DNA of 64,000 nt from Leptolyngbya sp. PCC 7375 (lineage in GTDB: Bacteria; Cyanobacteriota; Cyanobacteriia; Phormidesmidales; Phormidesmidaceae). Under the pieces are notes generated by a model, which saw only the letters and a program-made list of their open reading frames with translations, searched no databases and was not told where the DNA came from. Every line of letters begins with the position of its first letter. The first letter of the stretch is position 1. Shown in pieces: positions 1 to 8,917 of the stretch. The position numbers and the translations under genes are program-made. The stretch lies in NCBI RefSeq assembly GCF_000316115.1, contig NZ_JH993797.1, positions 7,289,961 through 7,353,960 of the forward strand, in the 5' to 3' direction.

Positions 1-2
1 TG

Positions 3-863
3 GATGAATCTATTACCATAGTTCATAGGGCTTTAGATTGGGGTATTAACTTATTGGATACAGCAGAATCCTATGGAACAGAGCACATTATAGGTGAGGC
101 CATTGCCTATCGAGGGCGCTCTAATTTAGTGTTATCGACCCAGAAAAAGATTTCTGTCGGTGGTCGTTTTAGGCCAAGAACCTTGATTCGTGCCAATGAA
201 CTTGAAGCGGGGTTAAACAATAGTCTTAAAAAGTTAAATACAGATTACATCGATATCTATCATCTGCATGGGGTTCGCCCTAGTGATTATGACTATGTGA
301 AGGCTGAATTTTTACCAGCCCTATTGAAATTTAAAGATGCTGGAAAAGTAAGATTTATTGGCATCACTGAGGGGTTTGCTTCGGATCCTGAGCATAAAAT
401 GCTGAGCCGTGCGGTTGAAGATGACTGCTGGGATGTTTTTATGCTTGGGTTTAATATCCTGAATCAATCTGCCCGTGAACGAGTTTTACGGAAAGCATTA
501 GCAAAAAATATCGGCATTCTAAGCATATTTGCAGTTCGGCGCGTACTCGCCAGCCCAGCAACCTTAAAGCCGTTAATCGATGAGATGATCGAAAAGTCTC
601 TCATTGACCCCCATAAGATAGATCTCAATGAGCCCCTTGGGTTTCTGATGAAAAGTGGAGAAGCTGAAAGTCTTGCTGATGCCTCATATCGCTTCTGTCG
701 CCATGAGCCGGGCATCCATTCTGTACTGTTTGGCACCGGCGATGGCCAACATTTAGAAGAGAACATTCGCTCTTTGCTACGGGGGCCTTTATCCCAGGCC
801 AGTAAAGAAATGCTCAACCATGTGTTTGGCCACATCGATCAGATTTCTGGCCAAACGGATTAG
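3..863 (+). CDS. Aldo/keto reductase, N-terminus outside the window
   Basis: NAD(P)H-dependent oxidoreductase of the aldo/keto reductase superfamily, a cytoplasmic TIM-barrel enzyme; the substrate cannot be told. The reading frame is open to the left edge (residues DESITIVHRAL precede the TTG at 54), so the gene starts outside the window and TTG 54 is not the real start. Visible motifs are DTAESYG (active-site Asp and Tyr), the Lys in STQKK and the His in YHLHG, which together make the family's catalytic tetrad. Only about 286 residues are visible against a usual 310-340. The C-terminal cofactor segment (SVLFGTGDGQHLEENI) is present. It converges with the next gene, leaving 6 bp between stop codons. 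Family is sure, specificity unknown. Confidence 0.85.
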   Translation, partial: DESITIVHRALDWGINLLDTAESYGTEHIIGEAIAYRGRSNLVLSTQKKISVGGRFRPRTLIRANELEAGLNNSLKKLNTDYIDIYHLHGVRPSDYDYVKAEFLPALLKFKDAGKVRFIGITEGFASDPEHKMLSRAVEDDCWDVFMLGFNILNQSARERVLRKALAKNIGILSIFAVRRVLASPATLKPLIDEMIEKSLIDPHKIDLNEPLGFLMKSGEAESLADASYRFCRHEPGIHSVLFGTGDGQHLEENIRSLLRGPLSQASKEMLNHVFGHIDQISGQTD

Positions 864-869
864 AGGGGC

Positions 870-1682
870 CTACACTGGTGTCGGAAAATTTATATCCTCT
901 AGAAACGAAAGCGGGTTGCCCATGTTGGTGGCAAAGCCGAGGATATTGCGATCGCAATGTTGATAAACCACCCCACCATCAGCAATTACGTAGGTTGCTC
1001 CCCGCTGGGTAATGTGGCTCACATCCGGCACATAGGTAGTCCATTTACCCAGCACCTCCGCCATATTTCGTAGCCGCAGGGTAGCTAACTCAAAAGGCCG
1101 CTGAAACCCTTTACCGCCAGCCCGTTTGAAAAACTCTCCTTTGATGGGTGGCAGGGGTGTTGCTTGCACCACGTCATCGTCTGCAATCAGCTGGGGGGCG
1201 TTGCGATCACCCAGATAGCCACGAAATACTTCCGATAAGGTGCCAGGGCTGCCAATCCCAGCACACATCAGCAATAGGTTCAGCCAAGCATTCTGGCGCT
1301 GATTAAAGCCGGGAACCGATAATGTTAGCCCTGGGTAAAGGCCTAACTCTTGGTGAAGCGTACCGTCTGGGTCTAGTAGTAGAGACTCTTCGGGGAAACC
1401 AGTGTAGGCACAGAATGCCTTGCCTGAGTTGCGATCGCCAATGCCCACCGCCCGGACCACCACGCCTTTTTGGGTCAGCTGCTCGGTGCCGCGCCGCAGC
1501 CACCATGCATACTCCAAACTATCAAAGTCGCCTAGCTGGGGCCATACCAGCACCAACTGCTTGGTAGCATTGATTAACAATGCAGTGTCTGCACCATCAC
1601 TGACCCGTTGTCGTCGAGTCTGATGCAAAACCTCATAAACAGCTGCTGGAGTTTTATTGTTTGTAAAGGTATCTACAGCCAT
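870..1682 (-). CDS. Peroxiredoxin-like (AhpC/TSA-type, PRXL2-like) protein
   Basis: 270-residue protein with a thioredoxin-like core. Residues about 75-120 (VVVRAVGIGDRNSGKAFC, then TGFPEESLLLDPDG and LYPG) match the pattern of PRX-like2 / AhpC-TSA 2 proteins, where the strand-helix-strand is followed by a DPD turn. The N-terminal part carries LLINATKQLVLVWPQLGDFDS where a peroxiredoxin would have its peroxidatic Cys motif, but no Cys or CxxC is present there, so classical peroxidase chemistry is doubtful. No signal peptide or membrane segment is seen. It is transcribed away from the histidine kinase, and both face a 319-bp intergenic region with a strong palindrome, so they may be co-regulated. 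The function is inferred only from fold resemblance. Confidence 0.6.
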   Translation of the reverse strand: MAVDTFTNNKTPAAVYEVLHQTRRQRVSDGADTALLINATKQLVLVWPQLGDFDSLEYAWWLRRGTEQLTQKGVVVRAVGIGDRNSGKAFCAYTGFPEESLLLDPDGTLHQELGLYPGLTLSVPGFNQRQNAWLNLLLMCAGIGSPGTLSEVFRGYLGDRNAPQLIADDDVVQATPLPPIKGEFFKRAGGKGFQRPFELATLRLRNMAEVLGKWTTYVPDVSHITQRGATYVIADGGVVYQHCDRNILGFATNMGNPLSFLEDINFPTPV

Positions 1683-1816
1683 CGTAATAATAATTGCTCC
1701 AACATAGCTGATCGGTCACGCAACCCATTGAAAAGGAACTCAATACTGGCCCATAGACTCGGAAACTGAATACGCGCAGTTTGCCGTTGATGACTTAGAG
1801 TATGAATCGATCAACC

Positions 1817-1837
1817 TCATAAGTTACTAACTTATGA
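1817..1837. promoter_or_regulatory. Perfect 21-bp inverted repeat, operator-like
   Basis: The core CATAAGTTACTAACTTATG (1818-1836) is a perfect 9+1+9 palindrome, and the next T-A pair extends it to 10+1+10. It sits between divergent genes, 135 bp before the peroxiredoxin-like start and 165 bp before the kinase start. The symmetry suits a dimeric regulator. No T-run follows, so it is not a terminator. Confidence 0.55.
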
Positions 1838-1840
1838 CTT

Positions 1841-1883
1841 GAACGATAAAACCATACGGAGAAAGATAAAACCATACGGAGAA
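1841..1883. repeat. Two tandem 20-bp direct repeats next to the palindrome
   Basis: Units at 1841-1860 and 1861-1880 differ at one base (GAACGATAAAACCATACGGA and GAAAGATAAAACCATACGGA), followed by GAA. The 20-bp period is close to two helical turns, which would place bound proteins on one DNA face. The core TAAAACCATACG recurs at 8318-8329 upstream of the sigma factor gene. Confidence 0.6.
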
Positions 1884-2001
1884 TTAGCAACAACGACGAG
1901 TTGAAGTTCAAACTCAATTTTACAATAGGGAAAAATTTATCAGGTGTTACATTTGCCTATTCGCTAACCAGCAAAACGACCTGCTCCCATTCAAAACACT
2001 G

Positions 2002-5000
2002 ATGGATAAAAATCTGGAAACTTATCAGCAACGAATGGCTGAGCTAGAAGCAGCTAACCAAACCCTTCGAGCTCAACTAGCTGCAGAGCACCAGGCACAT
2101 CAGCACACCACACAGGAGCTTCAGCAAGTACGCCATGAGCTGCAAAGTTTGCAGACACAGCCATCGGCACAGGCGCTATATTGGGTCCTGGATAACATGC
2201 CAGCCGCCGCTTTCTGGAAGGATCACAATTCTGTTTATCTTGGCTGTAATCAACAGTTTAGTAAGGCGGCAGGTTTAGCATCTCCCGCCGAGATTGTTGG
2301 CAAAACTGATTTTGATCTGCCCTGGAAGCGGGAAGAAGCTGAATGGTTTCGAGCCTGCGATCGCCAGGTCATGGAGTCAAATACACCTGAGTTGAACATT
2401 ACCGAACCTCAACGGCAGGCAGATGGCCATCAATACTGGCTGGAAACCAATAAAATTCCCCTGCATGATTCCCAGGGGGTCGTTGTTGGCATTTTAGGAA
2501 CATATATGGAAATTACAGCCCGAATCGAGGCTGAAAACCAGCTAAAACAGCTCAATGAAGCATTGGAACAACGGGTTGATGAACGCACACAGGAGCTCCA
2601 AAGTAGTGAAGCCCGCTTGCAAAAGTTGGCGGCCAACCTACCGGGGCTGATTTTTCAATTTCGGCTGGAGGCGGATGGCACCCGGTCATTTCCCTATGTG
2701 TCTGAGGGCTGCCGTGATATCCATGAGCTGGAACCGGACGATTTTGTGCGGTGTTTTGATTTAGTGCACAGTTGCGATCGCGATGCCCTAGAACAGGCAC
2801 TTCAGGTGTCGGCCCTAACGCTTTCTGGTTTTCACCACGAGCATCGGATCATGACTCCCAGTGGCAAACTTAAGTGGGTACAAACCATCGCCCGTCCTGA
2901 ACAGATGGCAGATGACTCGATTTTGTGGGATGGACTGATCATTGAGGTTAGCGATCGCAAGCGAGCCGAAAAAGAACAACAGCGGCTATTATCCATTCTC
3001 GAAGCCACCCCTGATATTGTGGGCATTTGTGACGCCCAGGGTAACCACCTCTACCTGAACCAGGCGGGCCAAACAGCCTTAGAAATTGCCGCCGAGGAAC
3101 TTGGACAGGTCAAAATTCAGGCCTGTCATCCACCAGAAATCCTGGAAAAGATCGAAACTGAAGCGCTTCCAACCGCAATCCAAACGGGCATGTGGCAAGG
3201 AGAATCGTATCTACGTAGTCAGAATGGACAAGACTTTCCAGTCTCCCAGGTTATCCTGGCCCATCGCGATGAAGATGGCAACCTGGAGTTTTTATCTTCA
3301 GTCATGCGAGACATCAGCGATCTTAAAGCCGCAGAACAGGCTCTAAAGGAAAGTGAAGCCAAATATCAGCAGATTCTCGATTCCATTACCGATATGGTAC
3401 TGGTGAAGCGTGAGAAATCTCATATTGTCTGGGCCAATCAGGCATTTCGGGATTATTACGGCATGAGCAATGACGAACTCAAAGATCTGATTGATGCTGA
3501 TTTCAATCAGCCTGCTTACACTCAACAGTACATCCGTGACGACACCTATGTGTTTACATCGGGAAAATCCCTTGAAGTAGAAGAACTCGTCACTCGCCAT
3601 GATGGAGAAGTGCGTCAGTTCAATACGATTAAATCCGCTATTCGGAATTCACAAGGGACGATCATTTTGACCATAGGCGTATCCCGGGATATCACCGATC
3701 GCAAACAGACTGAAGAACGTATACGTCAGAAAGAGGCTCAATATCGTCAAATTTTTGAAACTGTTATCGATGGCCTCGCCATTGTCAATTTGGAAACAGG
3801 AGAAATATTAGAGGCTAATCCGGCCTACTATCAAATGCATGGCTATGCCGATCAAGCATCTATCCCCTCACACCCTGGAGCCTATATCCATCCAGATTCC
3901 CAACCTATCTACCAAGAATTCCTGACAACCGTACAAGCAGGCCATACCTTTAGCGGCCAGGCAACCAATATTCATCGAGATGGGAGTTTGATGGGGCTTG
4001 AGGTTAAAGGCCTCCCCTATAATTATCAAGGACAACCCCATGCCCTATGTGTCCTGCGGGACATTAGTCAGCGAGTCAAGCTGGAAGCCGAACGACAACA
4101 TCAGGAACAGGCCCTGCGTTGGATTGTAGAAGGAACCGCCACCCAGACAGGTGAAGCCTTCTTCAAAACCTGCGTTAAACATTTAGCGTTAGCCCTCAAT
4201 ATGCAATATGCCTTAATTGCTGAGCTGATTGAGGATGGAGATCAACAGATTGGTAAAACCTTGGCTTTCTGGAATGGTTCAGATTTTGGCGAGAATTTTC
4301 AATACAACCTGGCAGGCACCCCTTGCTATAACGTTGCCCACACCCATGCAATCTGTTGCCATGATCACTCTATTCAAGACCAATTTCCTGAAGACAATGT
4401 CCTCGTCACCCTCAATGCAGAGAGTTATGTTGGCATTCCAGTTTTAAACCCTGGTGGCAAGTTCTTGGGATACATTTCTGTAATCAATACCGAGCCCATG
4501 GAACAAGATGTGGAGCTACAGGTATTTATCTTAGAGATTTTTGCTGCCCGGGTTGGAGCAGAGATGGAACGGATGCAGTTCGAGCAAGCATTACTGGCCT
4601 CCACTGAGCAAATTCAACAACAGGCTCAACGAGAACAGCTACTTAACCAGATTGCCAACCAGATTCGTATATCCCTCAATCTTGATAATATTCTGGACAC
4701 AGCAGTTCAAGAGATCCAACGGTTTCTTGAGGTAGATCGGTGTCACTTTGCATGGTACATCCAGGCCAATCATAACAATGATGGTTACTGGCACATTACG
4801 TCTGAAGTACAGGTGGCGGGACTGTCCAGCTTTATTGGCAAACATGCTGCCAGCAGTTTTGGTGCCCTCACAGACAGATTGTTGCAACAGGAAATTTTAC
4901 AGTTAGATGACCTCTCCACCGTAGACGATGATGAGGTGAAGGCGGTTTTAACGGCCTTAGGCAACAAGTCTATGTTAGTGCTGCCTGTGTACGCAGAATC

Positions 5001-6030
5001 TGGAAAGTTTGGCGTTATTTCCTGTATCCACAGCCAAGCTGTGCGCCCCTGGCAGGATCACGAAGTAGACCTGCTTAAGTCAGTGGTAGCTCAACTCACA
5101 ATTGCCCTAAACCAGGCAGATTTACTGGCCCAAAGTCGTGCCCGTGCCGAGGAACTAGAGACGATCCTGACTCAGCTCCAAAAAACCCAGTCTCAATTGG
5201 TGCAAAGTGAAAAAATGTCCAGCCTTGGGCAGATGGTGGCTGGCGTCGCCCATGAGATTAATAACCCGGTTAGCTTTATCTATGGCAACCTCACCCATGC
5301 CAAGAACTACACTCAAGATTTAGTCACACTGATCGAAAGCTATCAGCAGCATTATCCCAACGTCCCCCCTGAGATTGTAAACATCATTGATGAAATCGAA
5401 CTGGATTTTCTCAAAGATGACTTGCCAAAATTATTTCAATCCATGGAAGTGGGTACTGAACGTATCCGCGAAATTATTAAATCTCTGCGTTTATTTTCCC
5501 GTCTGGATGAGGCAGAAATTAAGCAAGTGGATTTACACGACGGCATTGATAGTACACTGACTATTTTGCAAACCCGCCTGCGGGCGCAGAGCTGGCGTCC
5601 CGCAATTCAAGTCATAAAAGAGTATGACGATTTGCCGCAGATCGAATGCTATGCCGGGCAGCTAAACCAGGTGTTTATGAACCTGTTGAGCAATGCGGTA
5701 GACGCCCTGGAAGAACTGGATCAAACACGCACCTGGCAACAGATGGAAAATGAGCCGAGCATCATTCGGATTCAGACCCAATTACTGGGGCAGTTGAAGC
5801 ATCCGGCGGTTGCGATCGCAATCACCGATAACGGCCCAGGCATTCGCAAAAACGCCATCGAACACCTGTTCAATCCCTTCTTCACCACTAAGCCAGTGGG
5901 CAAAGGCACGGGTCTGGGTCTCTCCATCAGCTATCAAATTATTACCGAAACCCATGGCGGTACGATCACCTACAACACTGAACCGGGTCAGGGAACGACC
6001 TTTACGATTACATTGCCCATCAGGCAGTAA
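2002..6030 (+). CDS. Multi-PAS/GAF sensor histidine kinase
   Basis: 1342-residue cytoplasmic sensor kinase. In order: coiled coil (1-55), PAS (about 55-175), coiled coil (175-205), PAS domains near 210-325, 330-450, 455-570 and 580-695, GAF domains near 700-860 and 885-1035, coiled coil, dimerisation/phosphoacceptor region with HEINNP (about 1086), and an HATPase_c domain with N-box NLLSNAVDAL (about 1227), DNGPGI (about 1276) and GKGTGLGLSI (about 1301). The HEINNP box and extended N-box are typical of the HPK4-type kinases common in cyanobacteria. There is no receiver, output or membrane segment, and no response regulator gene is adjacent, so this is an orphan kinase. The many PAS/GAF modules imply small-ligand, redox or light input, but no bilin-type Cys is evident. 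The region before the ATG holds a palindrome and tandem repeats. Confidence 0.93.
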   Translation: MDKNLETYQQRMAELEAANQTLRAQLAAEHQAHQHTTQELQQVRHELQSLQTQPSAQALYWVLDNMPAAAFWKDHNSVYLGCNQQFSKAAGLASPAEIVGKTDFDLPWKREEAEWFRACDRQVMESNTPELNITEPQRQADGHQYWLETNKIPLHDSQGVVVGILGTYMEITARIEAENQLKQLNEALEQRVDERTQELQSSEARLQKLAANLPGLIFQFRLEADGTRSFPYVSEGCRDIHELEPDDFVRCFDLVHSCDRDALEQALQVSALTLSGFHHEHRIMTPSGKLKWVQTIARPEQMADDSILWDGLIIEVSDRKRAEKEQQRLLSILEATPDIVGICDAQGNHLYLNQAGQTALEIAAEELGQVKIQACHPPEILEKIETEALPTAIQTGMWQGESYLRSQNGQDFPVSQVILAHRDEDGNLEFLSSVMRDISDLKAAEQALKESEAKYQQILDSITDMVLVKREKSHIVWANQAFRDYYGMSNDELKDLIDADFNQPAYTQQYIRDDTYVFTSGKSLEVEELVTRHDGEVRQFNTIKSAIRNSQGTIILTIGVSRDITDRKQTEERIRQKEAQYRQIFETVIDGLAIVNLETGEILEANPAYYQMHGYADQASIPSHPGAYIHPDSQPIYQEFLTTVQAGHTFSGQATNIHRDGSLMGLEVKGLPYNYQGQPHALCVLRDISQRVKLEAERQHQEQALRWIVEGTATQTGEAFFKTCVKHLALALNMQYALIAELIEDGDQQIGKTLAFWNGSDFGENFQYNLAGTPCYNVAHTHAICCHDHSIQDQFPEDNVLVTLNAESYVGIPVLNPGGKFLGYISVINTEPMEQDVELQVFILEIFAARVGAEMERMQFEQALLASTEQIQQQAQREQLLNQIANQIRISLNLDNILDTAVQEIQRFLEVDRCHFAWYIQANHNNDGYWHITSEVQVAGLSSFIGKHAASSFGALTDRLLQQEILQLDDLSTVDDDEVKAVLTALGNKSMLVLPVYAESGKFGVISCIHSQAVRPWQDHEVDLLKSVVAQLTIALNQADLLAQSRARAEELETILTQLQKTQSQLVQSEKMSSLGQMVAGVAHEINNPVSFIYGNLTHAKNYTQDLVTLIESYQQHYPNVPPEIVNIIDEIELDFLKDDLPKLFQSMEVGTERIREIIKSLRLFSRLDEAEIKQVDLHDGIDSTLTILQTRLRAQSWRPAIQVIKEYDDLPQIECYAGQLNQVFMNLLSNAVDALEELDQTRTWQQMENEPSIIRIQTQLLGQLKHPAVAIAITDNGPGIRKNAIEHLFNPFFTTKPVGKGTGLGLSISYQIITETHGGTITYNTEPGQGTTFTITLPIRQ

Positions 6031-6043
6031 GTAACGCAAAACG

Positions 6044-6985
6044 CTACAACCAGGGTTTAGTCACCGCACTAATCTTTTCCTGCTCTTCCAGCATCATCGA
6101 CCACCCCAATGCCCCAGCATTTTGTTCTGCCTGTTGAGCATTCTTGGCCCCTGGAATTGGCACCACATCCCCCTGGCCCATGAGCCAATTAAGAGCAACC
6201 TGGGCAGGGGTTTTATCATGGCACTGACCCACTTCCTTCAACACAGAAATCACCGGCTCAATTTTACGCAAACCGTTCTGATTAAATCGTGGGTCAATTC
6301 GCCGTGCTCCAGTGGGTGGCTGATAGGTCTCCACTGTATACTTGCCAGTCACCAGCCCCTGGGCTAAAGGACTGTAGGCCAAAATTGTCATGCCGAGTTC
6401 CTTGGCTGCACTAAGCACACCATTGGACTCAATCTTGCGGTGCAAAAGAGAATATTGCACCTGGTTCACGGCCAGAGGAATGCCGCGCTCAGCTAGATAA
6501 CTATGGGCCTGATGCATCTGGCTGGCAGAATAATTACTCACCCCAATGGACTGAATGCGTCCTTGTTTAACTTCATCCGCCAGAGCATTCATAAGAGTTT
6601 TTTGACCCATCAAAAAGTCAAAGGGCCAATGGACTTGATAGAGAGCCACCATGGGCAGTTGTAGTCGCTTCAAACTAGCCGTCAACGCATCGGCCACCGC
6701 CTGAGCATTCAACCGCCAGGGCAATGGAAAGTACTTGGTTGCTACAACCACGGGAGTTGCTGCCCTTTGGATAAACTGGCCCAACAGCTCCTCTGACTTA
6801 CCCAAGCCATACACTTCCGCCGTATCAAAGAAGCTCACTCCTGCGGCCAGGGACGCATCAAATGCTTGCTGCACATCACTGGCACCATAGTCTTTGCCAT
6901 ACTGCCAAAATAAAGAATCTCCCCAGGACCAGGTGCCCACTCCTAAGGGGGCAATGTCAGGACCATTGGGAACAAGTTTCACCAT
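6044..6985 (-). CDS. Aldo/keto reductase
   Basis: 313-residue NAD(P)H-dependent aldo/keto reductase, full length. LGVGTWSWG opens the barrel; FFDTAEVYG supplies the catalytic Asp and Tyr, ATKYFP the Lys and YQVHWP the His. The C-terminal VVPIPGAKNAQQAEQN segment is the phosphate-binding cofactor loop. Enzymes of this shape reduce aldehydes or ketones in the cytoplasm; the natural substrate is unknown. It converges with the histidine kinase, with only 13 bp between stop codons. It is not a close duplicate of the reductase at the left edge, whose motifs and length differ. Confidence 0.9.
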   Translation of the reverse strand: MVKLVPNGPDIAPLGVGTWSWGDSLFWQYGKDYGASDVQQAFDASLAAGVSFFDTAEVYGLGKSEELLGQFIQRAATPVVVATKYFPLPWRLNAQAVADALTASLKRLQLPMVALYQVHWPFDFLMGQKTLMNALADEVKQGRIQSIGVSNYSASQMHQAHSYLAERGIPLAVNQVQYSLLHRKIESNGVLSAAKELGMTILAYSPLAQGLVTGKYTVETYQPPTGARRIDPRFNQNGLRKIEPVISVLKEVGQCHDKTPAQVALNWLMGQGDVVPIPGAKNAQQAEQNAGALGWSMMLEEQEKISAVTKPWL

Positions 6986-7096
6986 TTGATATTTACCGCT
7001 TGAAACAACGTTGCCACTTTACCCATTCTCGTCTCCATCTTGATCAAAAACAAAGGATGCGCCAACAACGCATCCTCCGATAAATCCTAGATGTAC

Positions 7097-7116
7097 AGAC
7101 GTTGCATGCAACGTCT
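7097..7116. repeat. 20-bp dispersed palindrome, type 2
   Basis: AGACGTTGCATGCAACGTCT is a perfect palindrome preceded by ATGTAC. It lies 5 bp past the stop codon of the sigma factor gene. A second member with the same flank is at 44187-44206. The pair forms a dispersed repeat family and may act as a transcript-end hairpin; no T-run follows. Confidence 0.6.
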
Positions 7117-7121
7117 CCACG

Positions 7122-8078
7122 TTAGCTAGCCAAATACTCACGCATATCAGCCTGACGCTTCCGCAAACGCGTCAGCGCTTCCCGCTCAATTTGACGTACA
7201 CGCTCGCGGCTAATGCTCAACATCTCACCAATCTTGGCCAATGTCATATTCTTACCATCATCCAAGCCAAAGCGCAGATGCAGAACACGCTGTTGCTGAG
7301 GGGTTAATTCTGCCATTAGGCGATCCAGATCTTTACGCAATAACGACTGAGTCGCATAGTCCTCAGGAGACTGACCAGGGTCTTCAAGCAAATCACCAAG
7401 ATTAGTATCTTGATTATCGCCAATGCGCAAATCCAGCGATAGCGGAGAGCGAGACTTTTCTAAATAATCCCTGACCTGCTTTGGTGTCAGCTTAACTTCT
7501 TCAGCTAACTCAGCCACCGTAGCCGCCCGACCTAGCTTCTGAGACAGTTGACGCTGGGCTTTTTTAATCTTATTGAGCTTCTCAGTAATGTGAATGGGTA
7601 AGCGAATTGTGCGGCTTTTCTCAGCAATTGCACGGGTAATGGCCTGACGAATCCACCAATAGGCATAGGTAGAAAAACGGTATCCCTTGAGCGGGTCAAA
7701 TTTTTCCACACCGCGCTGCATACCAATGGTGCCTTCCTGAATTAAATCCAGTAGGTCCACATTGCGCTTGATATACTTTTTAGCAACGGACACCACTAAG
7801 CGGAGATTTGCTTCCACCATACGGCGCTTCGCAAGGTCACCAGCATCCATGGCCTGAGTCAGCTCATCCACTGATATACCGGCAGCCTCAGCCCATTCCA
7901 ACTTGCTGGGCTCACGCTCCAAGCTTGCCTCAAGCTTAGTCCTGTAGGCCTGCAGAGCAACAAAGCGCTGAACCTGTTTTCCATAAACAACTTCTTGCTC
8001 ATGGGTTAACAGTGGCACTCGCCCAATTTCCTTAAGATATGTGCGAACTAAATCACTGGATGTTTGAGCAGCTTTCAT
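7122..8078 (-). CDS. RNA polymerase sigma factor, group 2 sigma-70
   Basis: Cyanobacterial primary-like alternative sigma factor that directs RNA polymerase to consensus-type promoters, usually under stress or nutrient change. Region 1.2 is DLVRTYLKEIGRVPLLTHEQE. Region 2 contains ANLRLVVSVAKKY, DLIQEGTIGMQRGVEKFDP and GYRFSTYAYWWIRQAITRAI (core binding, -10 recognition). Region 3 includes RLPIHITEKLNKIKKAQ, and region 4.2 has the helix-turn-helix MTLAKIGEMLSISRERVRQIEREAL. At 318 residues it lacks the long N-terminal region of a group 1 RpoD and is closest in length to SigB/SigD-type factors; the exact paralogue is not assigned. The ATG at 8078 is preferred to the GTG at 8093. An upstream copy of TAAAACCATACG links it to the repeats before the histidine kinase. 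Confidence 0.93.
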   Translation of the reverse strand: MKAAQTSSDLVRTYLKEIGRVPLLTHEQEVVYGKQVQRFVALQAYRTKLEASLEREPSKLEWAEAAGISVDELTQAMDAGDLAKRRMVEANLRLVVSVAKKYIKRNVDLLDLIQEGTIGMQRGVEKFDPLKGYRFSTYAYWWIRQAITRAIAEKSRTIRLPIHITEKLNKIKKAQRQLSQKLGRAATVAELAEEVKLTPKQVRDYLEKSRSPLSLDLRIGDNQDTNLGDLLEDPGQSPEDYATQSLLRKDLDRLMAELTPQQQRVLHLRFGLDDGKNMTLAKIGEMLSISRERVRQIEREALTRLRKRQADMREYLAS

Positions 8079-8093
8079 AATACGAGAAGTCAC

Positions 8094-8917
8094 GGACTAC
8101 AGAGAGAAATCAAAGTGCCCTTTCAATAAGAGCAACGGCAGACATAATTCACAAATGCAACGCAAACAAAGACGTATGGGTAACGAAAATATCTGAGAAC
8201 TTTTGAAACATCAGTCGTATCGATCCGCAGGATGTTTCGCAGCGATAAAAACGCTTACAGATATGGATAAAACTACATAGACTACAGTGATAACAACTTA
8301 GATTGTTACATTAGGGGTAAAACCATACGTGCTGTTCAACTGAAGTAGTGATGCTGCTTTGTAGTAAGCCTAGGTTAGCATAATTTAAGTAATGTAACTT
8401 TTATTAGAAATATTTTTTTATTCCTTGGTTGTAATTTCGACTCTTGGCCGTCAAGTCTTGCTTAGGTGAGTCCTAAGATAATTGATCTATATGGGCTAGG
8501 CTGCATCAATCGTGACAAAAGCGGCATTAAGTCATTCATCATTTTCTAAGGAATTTCAATGGAATTTGAGGCAGCGCATCAGCCCTATAGACTTCCTTCA
8601 GATGATTTTGAGCCAACCTATCAGGAAATTAATCAGCAATGTGTGTTAAGGGCGTTTTAGCTTATGGGCGTTCTGTCGACTGTTTCAATGAGGTTTGAAT
8701 TTTTAGTTTTGAATGATTGGTATAGATAAGGTCAAGGTTCGCTGGTCTTGAAATATGGAGCCTCTGCAAGAGTAGGGTTCAGGCTCACGGTTTGTGTCTT
8801 CTGTGATCAGGTGTTTTTCAGGAATGAGTACTCTGTGGCGTAAGTTTGCTCACTGTCAAATGTGGATGGGTGAGTGGGGGGATGGGGGAATGGGTGGATG
8901 CAATAGCTGTTAATGCT
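8094..8917. other. Long intergenic region, about 820 bp
   Basis: AT-rich upstream region of the sigma factor gene. It holds TAAAACCATACG (8318-8329), poly-A/T stretches near 8400-8425 and one short open frame at 8559-8660. No RNA gene or mobile element is recognised. The length is generous for a promoter region and would fit a long leader or a decayed gene. Confidence 0.5.
8559..8660 (+). CDS. Possible 33-residue small protein
   Basis: ATG to TAG frame beginning MEFEAAHQPYRLPSDDFEP, ending in QQCVLRAF. AAGGA lies 7 bp before the ATG, a reasonable ribosome-binding site. No domain is recognised and no hydrophobic stretch is present. It could equally be a remnant of a longer decayed gene. Only the ribosome-binding site and spacing support it. 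Confidence 0.2.
   Translation: MEFEAAHQPYRLPSDDFEPTYQEINQQCVLRAF

Noticed and set aside
1841..1883. CRISPR or iteron array
   Set aside because: Only two units, no spacers, no cas or replication genes.
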